A DNA stretch of 64,000 nucleotides, from positions 2,298,001 through 2,362,000 of the forward strand of contig JAQFVV010000037.1 in NCBI GenBank assembly GCA_028023455.1. The letters are read 5' to 3'. The translations under genes were made by a program, and so were the position numbers. Of this stretch, positions 34,521 to 46,515 are shown in pieces (the first letter of the stretch is position 1; each line of letters begins with the position of its first letter). Below the pieces are notes generated by a model that did no database searches, had not been told where the DNA came from, and was given only the letters and a program-made list of their open reading frames with translations. The stretch is from Epiperipatus broadwayi. Taxonomy: Eukaryota; Onychophora; Udeonychophora; Euonychophora; Peripatidae.

Positions 34521-37046
34521 AAAAAAATTCCAAAATAAAATCATTTATGAATCAATCCTTTGGTTTTAAACTTTTACTTTTAAATTAGATTTTAACAATT
34601 GTCATTTTCAATAAAGAAAGTTTATGATTTTCACTTTTAATAAATAAAACTGGAAATGGTTATTTATTTTCTTTTTATCTAGTTTTAGTTGACAAAAGTT
34701 ATTTACTTTTAAATCTTATAATTTAAGATTTTAACTGACATTTTCTAAATATCATTTAAAATAATATCGTTCTCAATAAATAACACCTTCTACTTACCAG
34801 CTATACTTTACATATGATGCAGTATCTTTATCTGTGTTCTGCATATAGATGAAACAGTATACATATAAACTACTTCGGCAAGCTGATGGAATCTTTGGGT
34901 AATATAGAAAATATTTTCAAAAATTTTTTGTGTTTATTTCTACTTTTCCTTTCAACTTTATATATATATATGCACACACTACTATGTTATCATATGTCAT
35001 GAGACACAATCATGTCAATATATGTATATGCATGTTGAAAAGCACTGTATACTTGCAATTCAATAAATGATATGTATTCTATGTATGTGAGGAGGCTTGG
35101 AACAAAATGTAGCATGATATATCATTCTAACTAATCATTTATTACAATGTAACTTGATATTCTGGAAAGTGCATTTCAGTGGATTATGTGTGTTAAAATT
35201 GTTGCCTAAATGAGTGTGAACTCCACAATAGAATGCAATAATCGGTCAACAAAAATAGATCAGTAGTGATAGTAATTTGCCACCTGAACAGTAATTTATT
35301 TTACCATTTCAATTTTAATCTTTATTGCAAACTTTTAATGGCGCTTACATCATTAAAATTTATTTTGTAGTCAAGATACCTTTTTGAAAAAAAAAAAATC
35401 GAAACAAATGGTCATTAGTAATTTCCACAATATACAGGTATTATATCAATAGTCTTGCATAATTTAGTGCAGAGATAAAGTATCAGACTTTTGGAATATA
35501 AAATCTTCAGATCAATTACAATTTTGGTGCTTAAGGGTCTTATAAATTCCTGACTAATAAAGCCATTTGATTATTTGTTTAATTACATCCATAGACACAT
35601 ATACATAATAGTAATTGGAACAAATATTAACAGTGAATTATAACTTAATACACAAATAACTTCTCTAAAAAATTAATATAATTAAATATTTATAAACATT
35701 GTAAAAAATACATGAAGGTAACGTAACGAAAAAGAAATTAAAGGGAGAAAAATGCTGGATGCTCAATTGCCAAAAATGAAATCATCTAATTGCACACAAC
35801 TTCTCCATTTCATCAATACTTTTCATCATGAGAATAAAAAAATAAGAGGGATAATATTACTTTTAATTTACTTGTCCAGTTACAAAAAAAAATAAAAGTA
35901 GACAATTTACTTATTTATTTACAAGAAAAAGTTATGATAATATTAAATAGTGCTATCACACTTATAACGTAAAGCTATATAATTAATATCAATTAGTCAA
36001 TTAAAATGGCTGAGCGCTTTTGAGAAACTGTACTTCTCATAATCATAGTCAGTTCTGACTCGTTAGTTGAAATCATTCTATCAGTATAATATGCAAACTC
36101 TATGCAAATGAGTCAATTAGACCATCTTTTTGATATAGCAAAACATGCTTCTTTACGATTAATGGCGAAGGGGTCCTCTGCTATGAAGTAAGCCTCGTTT
36201 ACCTTACGCTTGCCCACTTAAAAAAAATAAGTGTTTTTTTAGTTATTAATAGAAAAGCTAAAAAGGATTTTATCCATTTTATTTAAAAATCTTTCAATAT
36301 ATATTTTAAAAGAAAAAAAAACTTACAGGAAGATAGTATTAAGTTTAAATTGTAAGAATGCTATTATAATTTATCTATTTTTGTTAATTGCTTTTGTTAA
36401 TATGATACTAAAAATAAATCAATTTTAAATCACTCATACCTTATGAGTTTTATTTGCGACATGTCAGATCTTGATGCTATTATTCTATGAAGCAAGAAAA
36501 GTTTTAATATATTGTTTTTCAATTTATTGTAAAATTATGTTAAACGTAGATGTAATAAATGATATTCTCACGACATTGCAGCAAAAAAAGATATCTTTGC
36601 AATTAGCTTATAATTGAGATAAATATAATAGGGTTAGATGTGCTTAGCAAGTTGGTTTGGATTCAAAATCTTAAGTTCGTTTAACTTTTGGAGTCATTAA
36701 TAGCAAAAGAATAAAAAATGGTTGTTTGTTAGCTTTTTTTTTTTTATTAAAAAATGTTTGCAACTTTGGTTATTGTATTGCATATAGCTATTTTTATTTA
36801 TTATTGTGTGTTTTATATATATATTAATCTTTGTGAATTTATTCACTATATGTTTTGCACATGAATAGTATACATGAATGTCTCCTATCACAATAATCAA
36901 AGAGCTTGATAACAATTTTGGTATCTGATACTAATACAAACTAAGCAACATTTTAAAAATATTGTATAGTTTTTAAAATATCAATAATATTAAATCAACT
37001 TTTACTTTCCATTCTTTTTTAATTTTCCATTTCTTTTTTTCTATAA
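34521..37046. other. AT-rich DNA, no gene seen
   Basis: No coding frame, RNA gene or repeat that I can support. Confidence 0.5.
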
Positions 37047-37486
37047 ATCTCCATTCTTAAACCACTAAACATCACATGATCACCATCTCATGCTAGCACA
37101 TAACTATTAGTAAACAGGCAAAAACTCTCCATATAGTAGTGCCACCTTGTGCTAACCAGAGTAATCAATGGATGCCAGAAGGCTTGTGCATAAAATCCCT
37201 ATCTAGTGTCTACTCATCCAATATCCCCAGACTAGTTTTGTAGTGAAGTAGAGATAAAAGGTGGCTGCTGGAGGGTTGCATTAGATCCTAAGATCTAGGT
37301 GCAGTGCTCTCAGATCCAAGGCTCCTCACTGAAGAAGGCCACAAGCCAGAAACTAGTCTGGGGATATTGGATGAGTAGGCACTAGATAGGAATTTTATGC
37401 ACAAACCTTCTGGCATCCATTGATTACTCTGGCTAGCACAAGGTGGCACTACTATATAGAGTTTTTGCCTGTTTATCTCCATTCTT
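37047..37486. repeat. Hammerhead repeat family 1, inverted pair with 12-bp target duplication
   Basis: The unit starts AAACCACTAAACATCAC at 37059. Its internal inverted repeat runs 37111-37475: TAAACAGGCAAAAACTCTCC is mirrored at 37456-37475. ATCTCCATTCTT occurs on both sides (37047-37058 and 37475-37486), a likely target duplication, which suggests retroposition. The inverted arms are ~130 bp and nearly identical; the centre carries a hammerhead motif on the plus strand. Other copies are at 40.3-41.5, 51.2 and 62.9 kb. Confidence 0.75.
37316..37370 (+). ncRNA. Hammerhead ribozyme motif, type I (family 1)
   Basis: Stem I pairs CCAA (37316-37319) with TTGG (37367-37370) and CCTCA (37324-37328) with TGGGG (37359-37363), with an internal loop between. 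The core is CTGAAGA (37329-37335). Stem II is GGC/GCC with loop CACAA and an A-A mismatch at its base. GAAA is at 37349-37352. Stem III ACUAGU is 2 bp with a 2-nt loop, or pairs between two molecules because it is self-complementary. The cleavage triplet GUC is at 37356-37358. The layout fits the minimal type I hammerheads that act as dimers. Catalysis is inferred. Confidence 0.65.
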
Positions 37487-37911
37487 GTAATCAAAATAGG
37501 TATTACACATCTATTCTGTTTAGTAAACAAATTAACGATGATATTTCCATTACTTAAAACAAAAAAATATTGCTTGATTTTTTGTTTGTCATTTATCAGT
37601 GGTTAAGTATTAGACTTTAAAGAAATATATTAAAAATTTGAATAAACTATTACAAATACTATGAATTTAATTTAAAAAATTGATAAATTCCTGTAGACAA
37701 ACATAATAAAATAACAAATAGGATTGCATAACAAATATTAGGTCGATAAAGTAATAAATACCAATTTATAATATGACAGCTATAAAGTTTCATATATATA
37801 TAATCTTACACTGAATAAATTTACTACACAGGCTTTCCTGATCAGTAGCATCAAAATTCATATATATATATGAATTTTAAATACGCACACTCATATATAT
37901 AATATTTAAAT
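37487..37911. other. AT-rich DNA, nothing recognised
   Basis: Short AT-rich runs and a TATATA-rich palindrome (AATTCATATATA / TATATATGAATT) near 37856-37878. No gene. Confidence 0.45.
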
Positions 37912-38519
37912 ATATATATCTATTTTCTATACTAAACTTAGTGTAATTATAAAAGACTTGAACTCAAGACTTTTAAGTTCCCTACAGCTATCCAATCCAT
38001 CTTATACAACCAATACACATGACCCACATACATGTGAAAATGATAAATAATCTTCAATAAATGTATTTCATGCTGAACTAGCACTCATCAGTTGGTCCAG
38101 ATCACCATCTCCCATACATATATACAATCAGTGCTCAGTTTATATTAAGATAGCAAATCTTCAAACCTTAAAGGACAAGCTTCAATATTTTCACACACCA
38201 ACTCTTCAGCCATCCATATCATTGAAAATCTGAAGATGATATGGATGGCTGAAGAGTTGTAGAGTGGAAAAGATTGAAGCTTGTCCATTAAGGTTTGCTA
38301 TCTTAATATAAACTGACCACTGATTGTATGAATATATGTGTGGGAGATGGTGATATGGACCAAATGATGAGTGCTGATTCAACAAGAAATATGAATATTG
38401 GAGATCATTTATCTTTTTCACATACATGTAGACATGTGCATCAATTGCATAAGATGAATTGGATAGCTGTGGAGAGCTTGAATGTCTGAGTTCAAGTCCT
38501 TTATAAATATAGATATAAC
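37912..38519. repeat. About 608-bp palindromic repeat (hammerhead family 2)
   Basis: The centre is GCCATCCATATC / GATATGGATGGC around 38229. The outer arms pair from TATATCTATTTTCTATAC to TATAAATATAGATATA. Each arm carries hammerhead sequence: the left one (minus strand) with intact CTGATGA (38085-38091), stem II and GAAA (38066-38069); the right one (plus) with ATGATGA, so its first core base is mutated. Stem I of the left copy pairs TGATCT with AGATTA and CAA with TTG. An overlapping 148-residue open frame (38206-38652) is a by-product of the palindrome. Confidence 0.7.
38041..38112 (-). ncRNA. Hammerhead ribozyme motif, left arm of the 38-kb palindrome
   Basis: Minus strand: stem I GATCTGGACCAA, CTGATGA, stem II GTGCT/AGCAT, GAAA, then a poor stem III. 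The cleavage triplet is probably UUA before TTGAAGATTA. The short stem III makes activity doubtful. Confidence 0.5.
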
Positions 38520-38591
38520 AAAATTTCCACATATATTGATGTATACACACCTTATGTTGCAATTTTATTAAAAATAATACAATTAAAACAT

Positions 38592-38643
38592 TAGCATAGC
38601 CACCTTCCAAGCAGCTGGCCCAGGTTCGCTTCCCGGTCAACGC
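38592..38643 (+). pseudogene. 3' part of a tRNA-Gly(UCC) gene
   Basis: It begins TAGCATAGCCACC and continues with the anticodon loop TTCCAAG (anticodon TCC), a T arm AGGTTCGCTTCCC-like block and the 3' acceptor strand TCAACGC. This follows tRNA-Gly(UCC) closely. The 5' acceptor strand and most of the D arm are absent or replaced by AT-rich sequence, so it is a truncated copy. It could be the head of a SINE or a retroposed tRNA fragment. Confidence 0.65.
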
Positions 38644-40323
38644 ATTTGACATATGAAAAAAAAAAAAGACAATTGATCTAACTGATAATTTGTTATAAGA
38701 GGAGAAAAAAGTTAAGCATTACTATTGCAATAATTAATAAATTAAGAAAAAATATTGTAGGAAGTTTAACAATAAGTTGGATAAAGGAACATAGAAAATT
38801 AGAAAAATTTAATTGGAACCTGTCGTAATGAGTTGCAAAATAATGAAGAAAAAAGAAGAAAGCTGTTTATAAAAGCTCACTGCTAGAAAAAAAAGAGATT
38901 ATGAAAGATATGACTCCTGTCACTTTTGAAGTAAAAAAAAAAAAACATTAAAAGAGATAAATTGTATTGAAAAAATGAGAGCGAACATATTTTATTTATT
39001 TAATAGACTTAACAAGATCATCTTTAAAGGAGGGAGGGGGGGTGAAGTATCTTTTTTTTCCTTTTAATTATCATAGATGATATTCTTTATAGATTTTTAT
39101 AATAATTTAAAAAATAAAAAAAATCCGAAATTTTTACTTTAAAAATCGGCTGCTCATTGTATACATGATTGCGTGAGACGAAGAGGAAACAAATTACAGC
39201 CGATTTGTAAATGTAGTGAGAAATTAAGAGCTTGAATGAATTAGTTAATATCTGGAAATAAAATGATCAATAAATGTTTATTTTAAATAATTGGGCTTCA
39301 GATAGAGAAAACGCAGTGCGATAACCTTAAATCGGTTTAATTTCTCATAAGTTAGAATATTTATTGTATATTTATAATAGAAGTAAATTACATTCGATAA
39401 GTTATAATGATATATTAGTACTGAAAATTACAGTAAAATAATGATTCACATTTTATACAATAGTTTTTACATTATTAGATACAAATCTAATAATATATTA
39501 TAAATTCATAAATACACACTAGAGTTGGAAAGTTAAAAAAAAGCTACTTGTAAAAATAACCACCGATTCGAATACTCTACTGATTATTGGTGGATCTTGG
39601 CATAGCAGTTATTGTCTTATAAATGGTTAGCCTCGCTACATATAGTTGTTTGCATTGATTTCATAGCAATTTTGTCCTTGTAGCTGACTCCAGCAATCTT
39701 GTCAACAATCAACAGTATTCTCTGCGATCTGAATGATTTGACTTAATTGTAAAACGGCAGATTCTGAATCCAAGGTTCATGGATCACAGCTCAGTTTTGC
39801 CACTAAGTACTCAGACTAATCTAAACCATTTTACTATTTTTTTATTCTTTCAAGATGCCGTATTATAGAATAAATGAAAAAAGACCTACAAAATCTAAAA
39901 ATAAAACCAAATACAATAATATTTCCCAGTATTCACTATTATTGTTCCAAGCTTATCTGTGATTACTTGAAACTGGTGAATAATAGCAAATTGTATATCA
40001 GGGATGGGCAAGGCCTTCAGTAATAAGGGCATAATTTCATAATTTTTTGAATGTTTAAGAGTGCATTAGTTACTTTTGGAACTAATTTTTGTGGGAGACC
40101 TATAGGCCATTTAATGGTAAAACACTTTTTACCAATAAAACATGATAATAAAATTAATGTTAACAATTCTTTTGACTGAGACAATTAAAAGTGAAAAAGA
40201 ATTAACAGTCCAATTTTTATTTATTTTATGAAATAAAATATTCTTAATATTGATTGCATAGTAATACTATAGTTTATTAATATAAAAGTTTAGGGGAAAT
40301 GGCAATGAAAACCAATATTAATA
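38644..40323. other. AT-rich DNA, no gene seen
   Basis: Poly-A runs and a poly-G run near 39036-39043. A 10-bp inverted repeat AAATCGGCTG/CAGCCGATTT brackets a CpG-bearing 50-nt segment at 39143-39210. No gene recognised. Confidence 0.45.
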
Positions 40324-40488
40324 TTAAACCACTAAACATCACTTGATCACCATTTTTTACGCTTGTACAAGCTGATAACACAGTGGCAAAATTCTCCATA
40401 CAGTAGCGCCACTCAGTGCAAGCCAGAGTAATCAATAGCTGCAGAAAGGTTTGCATAAAATCTCTATCTAGAGCTTACTCATCCAATA

Positions 40489-40545
40489 TTCCCAAACTAG
40501 TTTTGTTTGTGGCCTTCATCAATGATGAGCCTTGGATCTGAAAGT
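40489..40545 (-). ncRNA. Degenerate hammerhead motif, unit A of the array
   Basis: Minus strand: TTGATGA (first core base changed), AGGCCACAAACA, AAAC, then TAGTT and TTGGG. Stem I blocks CCAA/TTGG remain. Probably inactive. Confidence 0.5.
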
Positions 40546-40923
40546 ACTGTACCTAGATCTTACGATCTAATGCAACTCTCCAGCATGCATTGTTTACTTT
40601 TTAGTTAACTATACATACAGCTTTGAGTTTGAAATGAAAATTTAATGTTTTCAATTCAAGCCCATTTGATGTAGATTTGAACTCAGTTCAGCATCTATAC
40701 ATTTTGATGTTTTTGGTTCTTTAATAACCACAGTCATATTCTTATAGAGCAGGATTGATATTAAACCACTAAACATCTCATGATCACCATTTTTTATGCT
40801 TGTACAAGCTGATAACATAGAGGCAAAACTCTCCATACAGTAGTGCCATTTGATGTAAACCAGAATAATCTATGGATGCAGAAAGGTTTGTGCATAAAGT
40901 CCTTATCTAGTGCTTACTAATTC

Positions 40924-40975
40924 AATATCCCCAGACCAGTTTCTGGCTTTTATCAGTGTGGAATCTTGGATTTGA
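40924..40975 (-). ncRNA. Degenerate hammerhead motif, unit B of the array
   Basis: Minus strand: stem I CCAAGATTCCACA, CTGATAA (one core change), shortened stem II, GAAAC and GGTC before TGGGGATATTG. The cleavage triplet GUC is retained; the stem II loop is deleted. The distance to the equivalent base in unit A is 439 bp. Confidence 0.5.
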
Positions 40976-41354
40976 GAGCACTGCATCTAGATCTTAGGAT
41001 CTAATGCAATCTTGCAGCTGCTACTTTTTGGTTAACTATACAGTTTTGAGTTCAAAATGAAAACACAACAATGGGTTAAATTCAAGCTCATTTGCTTGTC
41101 TAGTCACGTAGATCTGAACTCAGTTCAGCAATCTATACATTTTGGTGTCTTTGGTGCAAGATTGGTCCTAAATTACTAAATATCACATGATCACAATTCT
41201 TTAAGCCTTATACAAGCTGATAACACAGAGCAAATGAGCTTGAATTAAAAACATTGTGTTTTCATTTTGGACTCAAAGCTGTATAGTTGCTACAAAAGTA
41301 AAAGGTGACTGGTGGAGAATTGCATTAGATCCTATGATCTATGTGCAGTCCTTT

Positions 41355-41410
41355 CGGATTTAAAGTTTCTCACTGATGAAAGCCACAAGCTAAAAACTAG
41401 TTTGTGAATA
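41355..41410 (+). ncRNA. Degenerate hammerhead motif, inverted unit C of the array
   Basis: CTGATGA at 41373-41379 is intact and stem II AGC/GCT is present, but GAAAC is AAAAC and stem I is weakened. Confidence 0.5.
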
Positions 41411-41515
41411 TTGGATGAGTAGGTACTAGATGGGAATTTTATGCACAAACACTTCTGCATCCATTGATTACTCTGGCTTGCACTGATTGGCTACTGTATA
41501 GAGTTTTGCCTCTGC

Positions 41516-44039
41516 AATATTAAAATTGTTTTTGAAGCTACACGTGGTAGCCTAGAGAGTCTCATGAGATTTGTGAACGACATCTTGCACATTATTGCTC
41601 TTGTAAAATATGCAATTAACATACATACACACAATTGAATTTTAAAAATCTAACCATTACAATATGAAAAGTAATGTTAAAAAAGCAGAGTAGTGCAGTT
41701 ATGTAATAATAGAATTAAGAAATCAAAATATAACTATCCTATAATTTAAGAGAGACGAGGAAATGGGTGATTGAGAATGCTTATTCAGTCAAGCATATGC
41801 CTAAAAAGTTTTAATTCATATATATAAATTTATATATTTTTAAATTTAATGCTTTTTAAGCGGTGTAGATGTATTCATTAAGTCTGTGCACGGAATACAA
41901 TTTCACTATTTATGACTTAAACATAACATGGGAGCAACACTTCATGTATTTGGAAGATTAAATAATTTATTTGTTCTTTAGTTATCTATCATTTTAAATT
42001 TAACATTTCAGTTGTTGAATTCATAGCAATCGGAGAACTACTGTATTTATAAGAGTGAATGATTTATTTACAGAAGAGATCCAGAAACCGGTATGTAACA
42101 GAGTTGCTTGTTTATTTCCAACTTTTGTTTAATGCAATTAACCTAAGTGGAAACATCTTAAACTTATTACTTCATATATCAGCATATTTTACACCCTGAT
42201 TTCTTTGTTATACATTATTTAGAATCTTTTGATATATTAATACACTGTCATTTCTTATCTATATGAGAATATCTTATGACACAGCTATGGAAAACAATTT
42301 ATGCATAACATTTACAATTATAAAATAAAAATTCATTAATTATTATTGAAAATATATAAAGTTGAATTTTTAAAAAATTTCATGAATGTTAACCTTACTT
42401 TGCAACATGAATATTATCTATGAACAGAAATTTATTTCACATGAATAAATAAATCCACAAACAGCAAGATTTTTGCATACTGTGAAAAAGTAACTGAAGG
42501 TTTAGAAAACAGGAAATAAATGATGTGTTTCTGAAAATTGGATTAAGATGGGGGGGGGGGTCTTGTGGCAGAGGTAAATCCTTTTAAATATTTAAAGCTA
42601 CTTAAAAAATAATGGAGGAAATGAAAAAAAAAAATCAAACTGAGAATTGCAAAAAGGGATCATTTATTTTATGTAATGTAGAATTGAAAAAGAGATTTGC
42701 AAAAAAAAAAAGGTCAGGAATTTTTCTAAATAGATCATTTATAGAAATTTTCATGTTTTCTTTACTTGATTTATTGAAAATTCATCGGTGAATTACTATT
42801 TTTTTTGCACCAGTTCTTCTCACATATATATATATCATTAAAAACAGTCAACACTTAGAGTATCCTAATATCAATAATAATTAACAATCTCAAACTGTTG
42901 TCAAGGCAACCTCCTTTTAACAATAAAAGTGAAATTCCTTTATGTATATATATTCCTAATGTACAGGCATCATTAACCTTAACAATGTCAATATATTTAA
43001 AACAATTCTTTACCATATAAACTTATTCTTATTATTTATAATTTTTCATTATGTAATAATGACAAGTTTAGAAATAAGTGATTTTAAATATTTACATTTA
43101 ATAAGTTGCATCAAATTTTTTAAGATTAATAATTTTAAAAAATATTTTACACATTAAGACATCAACAAAAATAAAATTACTAAAAACTTTTTATTCATTT
43201 CTCTTGAAATAAAATTGATGATCATAAAATGCAAGATACACAATATCAAAATATTAAATTGATTACCTGTAATTTCAACATATTCTTGACTATTCACAGG
43301 ACAACCACACACTTGTGAAACAATGTATACATTTTGAATTGTGGAATTAAATAATTGCAGTGTGAATTAGCTTTAATATTTTATTAACTTTTGTATTATA
43401 TTTTTTCAAACTGAAGCTAAGTGAATCAATAAAATTTTAGAAAACGGATGTAAAGATTTAATTACATTTGATATTTTTTTAAAAGGCGACTCCACTCATA
43501 GGCTATATCAGAGTGTGATATATGCAAGAACCTTTATGGTTATAAGCATGCCAGAAGTACATATTATCACTGCATTATGAGACTTTGCATTTATACATAT
43601 TTTATATAATTAAGACTAATTGCATACTTTGATATTACATATAAACAAAAGTGTCTTTTTTTTTAAAAAAAATCAAATCTAAGCTAAATAACATTGAAAT
43701 GTTTTTCAGGTTCTAATGATACTTGGATTAATTTTTAAAATTATTCCATAGAAGTTCAACAAGGATAACAACTTAAAATATTATTTGGAAATTACAGAAT
43801 TTTGTAAGGTATTTTCCTTTATTGTTTCTCAAAGTGGAGGTGTTGGAAAAGTTTTTAATGGACTTTTTAAAGATTGTTTTATATACAATTTAAATAATGT
43901 ACATAATAGACAACATTCTTATATAAGATCCTTAATTATTTTTATACTATCTGAAATTATATCCTATTTTTATTTTTGTGTATATAGTATTATATAATTT
44001 CTTAAATGCTTTAATGAGATTATATGTTATTTAATTCCA
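41516..44039. other. AT-rich DNA, no gene seen
   Basis: Contains a poly-G run at 42551-42560, CA/TA runs and poly-A. No coding frame or RNA gene that I can support. Confidence 0.45.
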
Positions 44040-46515
44040 GAGTTTTCAATAGTATTTTGAAAGGGAAGTCATATTTAATGTCTATTATTACCTTTTGATT
44101 TCTATCTACCTTCCTTCCTAGTATTTGTGTCCTACAGAACAGGGATCTTATTTTTCTGAAAATAATTAGTCCTTTGTTTCCAAGCTCTTATAATCACATA
44201 CAATTCTATTTTTCCAAATTCCCTCATAATCCCCTATAATTTTCACAACTATTCTTTCTGCCTTTTTATAAATTGTTGCAATATATGGAATTTTCCATTA
44301 AATAAGTCTCATCAGTATTATTGCAGTCTTGGAACAACTCGGTCAAATGACCTTTTACTTCCATTTTTAATTATCTCAAATGAGATTCCATAGGAAGCAG
44401 GAACCATTCTGGGTTTTTATATCGATTTGTATACCATCATTAAATCAGTATCTTTTAACATTATAGGATATTCTATAATTTTTATATTTTCTTTTTTTAC
44501 CCATTTTCTCAAATTCCACCATATTTTCTGACAACAAACTTTCAAAATACTGATTCCATTTTTTCATTGCAATATGGAGATATTTCTCGGGTTTTTTTTT
44601 GTTTTAAAACAATCTCTAGCCTTCATTAATTCTATTTCCAATAAAATATAATTAAATCATTTTAAAATTCTTTTTCTATGTTTTATTTTTCCATACTTTT
44701 GCTTGGATTTTTTTGTATTTAGTTCTATTTTTATTTATTTTAGTATTTAAATATTTTCTAATGCATTGTGGCTTTTTTCATCTATCTCATTTGTCTTCTA
44801 TCCCATCAACAGTTTTTTTCCTATAATCATTTTCTTTGCATGTACAAGGGGGGACCCAAAAATAACCAGAATCATTCTCTTGTTTGCCGTCTGTTGCAGT
44901 ATATACTTTTGTTGTTACATACTTTTTGCAGGAATCCTTCTGCACCAATTTGCTAAATGACATCAGTGTGAAATTGTGGGATCATGTAGCACATTTTTTT
45001 GTAAAGTATCATTTTTTTTATAATGGCTGAAATGTTCAAACAATGTGAAATTCTGTTTTCATTTACAGAAAACAGCAAAGAAAAAAGTTGTAATGCTTGA
45101 AACAGATTATAAGCAAACTGATCTTGTAAAAAACAAGTTTATGAATGGTTTAATTGAATGTTAAATTTATCACATCCATAAAAAGCATCACAAGCGAAGT
45201 CCAAACTCAAAACAATTCTGATTTTTTTTCTTTTGATGCAAACAGCATTTTTCTCTCAAATTTAATTTGTAATGGTCATGCATTTTATCTCCATGTTCTG
45301 AAAAATTTACGTGACATGATAAAATATAAACATCTCATTTTGTGGCAAAGAAAAGAGAGCAAGTTTTACCGCATAAAGTATAATCTCTCAAAAGCTCGAG
45401 GGTGAAACACCTTTTAATTAAATTCAGCATGACCCAGCTTATCTAGAAGCTGCTCAATCTCACTTTGTGCAATTTTTTTTAATCTATCAAATGAAAAGCC
45501 TCACTTTTTTGTGTGGACTTAGAGCTTGGGGAAAAATGGAGAAAATACACCACTTTGCAAGAGTTTCTGGACTACCTCAAAAAGTGATAAACAGGTTTAG
45601 ACTAGTGCATTGTATTAAATAAACTATTCTTTTAAAAATGATTCGACTTGCAATACCTAAAAATAAATATATAATTTTTTATTACAAAATTCCGCTTATT
45701 TTTGGATCCTTCCTTTTATTCAATTTATGGATTCAAAATTGGTCTTTAATTGTAACTCTTCATCTCATCATGGCCAATTCAGACTTCCAATATTCTAATA
45801 TTTTAAACTATCTAAGTTATTTATTTCTTCCTTTATTACTGTGTTCTGTTCATTAATCTGTAGGTCCACCTTTATTCCTCATGGATACATTGACTTCATT
45901 TTAAGAAAATTATACATTCTTACACCTAGTACTTTGAAATACGTTACATCATACTATAATATTTTTTATAGATTTGAGAATTTATATTCTGAATCCATAT
46001 ATATTTAAAAATTTCTTTATGTTGATAAAAATCGTCAATATCCTTAAACCATTTTGCTCACATACATTAATCAGATACATTCCATTGTCATTTATTCTCA
46101 CTATATTACTCTGCAATTTTGTCTTTTTTTCTTCTGTTTCTTGTAATAAAATATTTAAGCAATGCAATTTCTTTAGTCATTCCAATTTTAGAACTTCACT
46201 ATTTAATTGTTCAAAAAATTTATTATAAATCCTTAATATCATTATTTTCCATTCATGTATGGATTTCTTCTTTTTATTAATTGACACTTTATTTCCATGT
46301 CATAACATATTTTTTCAAACTTCAATAAATCAGAAGTGATGCTTTGCTTTTTATTTTTTCAGAATATCACTATAAAAATGATCACAATGTTTGAGATTTT
46401 CTGGATCTTGACGTTTCTTCTTAGTTTCTGGCAAGACCACCAGATCAGCATTCATTTGTTTAATTACATTTAATTTATTAGATAGACCTTTTACATTCCA
46501 TATTAAAATCATAGT
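44040..46515 (-). mobile_element. Degenerate LINE with endonuclease and RT segments, interrupted by a mariner element
   Basis: At its 5' end (46390-46515, minus strand) the frame reads MILIWNVKGLSNKLNVIKQ then ADLVVLPETKKK, the start of an AP-type endonuclease of non-LTR retrotransposons (the conserved N and E blocks). Further 3', near 44330-44400, it reads VPASYGISFEIIKNGSK, and near 44170-44260 KGRKNSCENYRG, the RT blocks corresponding to G-x-DGI and K-G-x4-NYRG. The intermediate frame is broken, and a mariner copy sits at 44845-45716. The 3' end is not defined. It is a different family from the LINE copies at 25.3 and 56.4 kb as far as can be compared. Confidence 0.68.
44845..45716 (+). 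mobile_element. Mariner-family DNA transposon (decayed) inside the LINE
   Basis: The left end CAAGGGGGGACCCAAAAATA (44845) matches the reverse complement of the right end (GGATCCTTCCTTT at 45704-45716) at about 20 of 25 positions. TA dinucleotides flank both ends (44843-44844 and 45717-45718), the mariner target. The inside has transposase fragments such as LETDYKQTDLVKNKF near 45098-45140, but no intact frame. Length is shorter than an intact ~1.3-kb mariner, so it is internally deleted. Confidence 0.78.

Larger units (their letters stand above)
40324..41515. repeat. Tandem and inverted array of hammerhead repeat family 1
   Basis: Direct units start at 40324, 40761 and about 41168 with TTAAACCACTAAACATC-like sequence, giving periods of 437 and about 407 bp. 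After about 41225 the array switches to the opposite orientation and ends with ATAGAGTTTTGCCTC at 41515. The units contain the same landmarks as 37.1-37.5 kb (CTCCATACAGTAG, GCCAGAGTAATC, CATAAAATC, CATCCAATAT) plus an extra tail (CAGTTCAGCATCTATACATT). Hammerhead remnants lie at 40489-40545 and 40924-40975 (minus) and 41355-41410 (plus). Confidence 0.75.

Noticed and set aside
38206-38652. 148-codon minus-strand frame
   Set aside because: It runs through a palindrome and into a tRNA-Gly fragment; no protein likeness.
45974-46228. Plus-strand frame of 84 codons
   Set aside because: Shadow of the minus-strand LINE endonuclease region.
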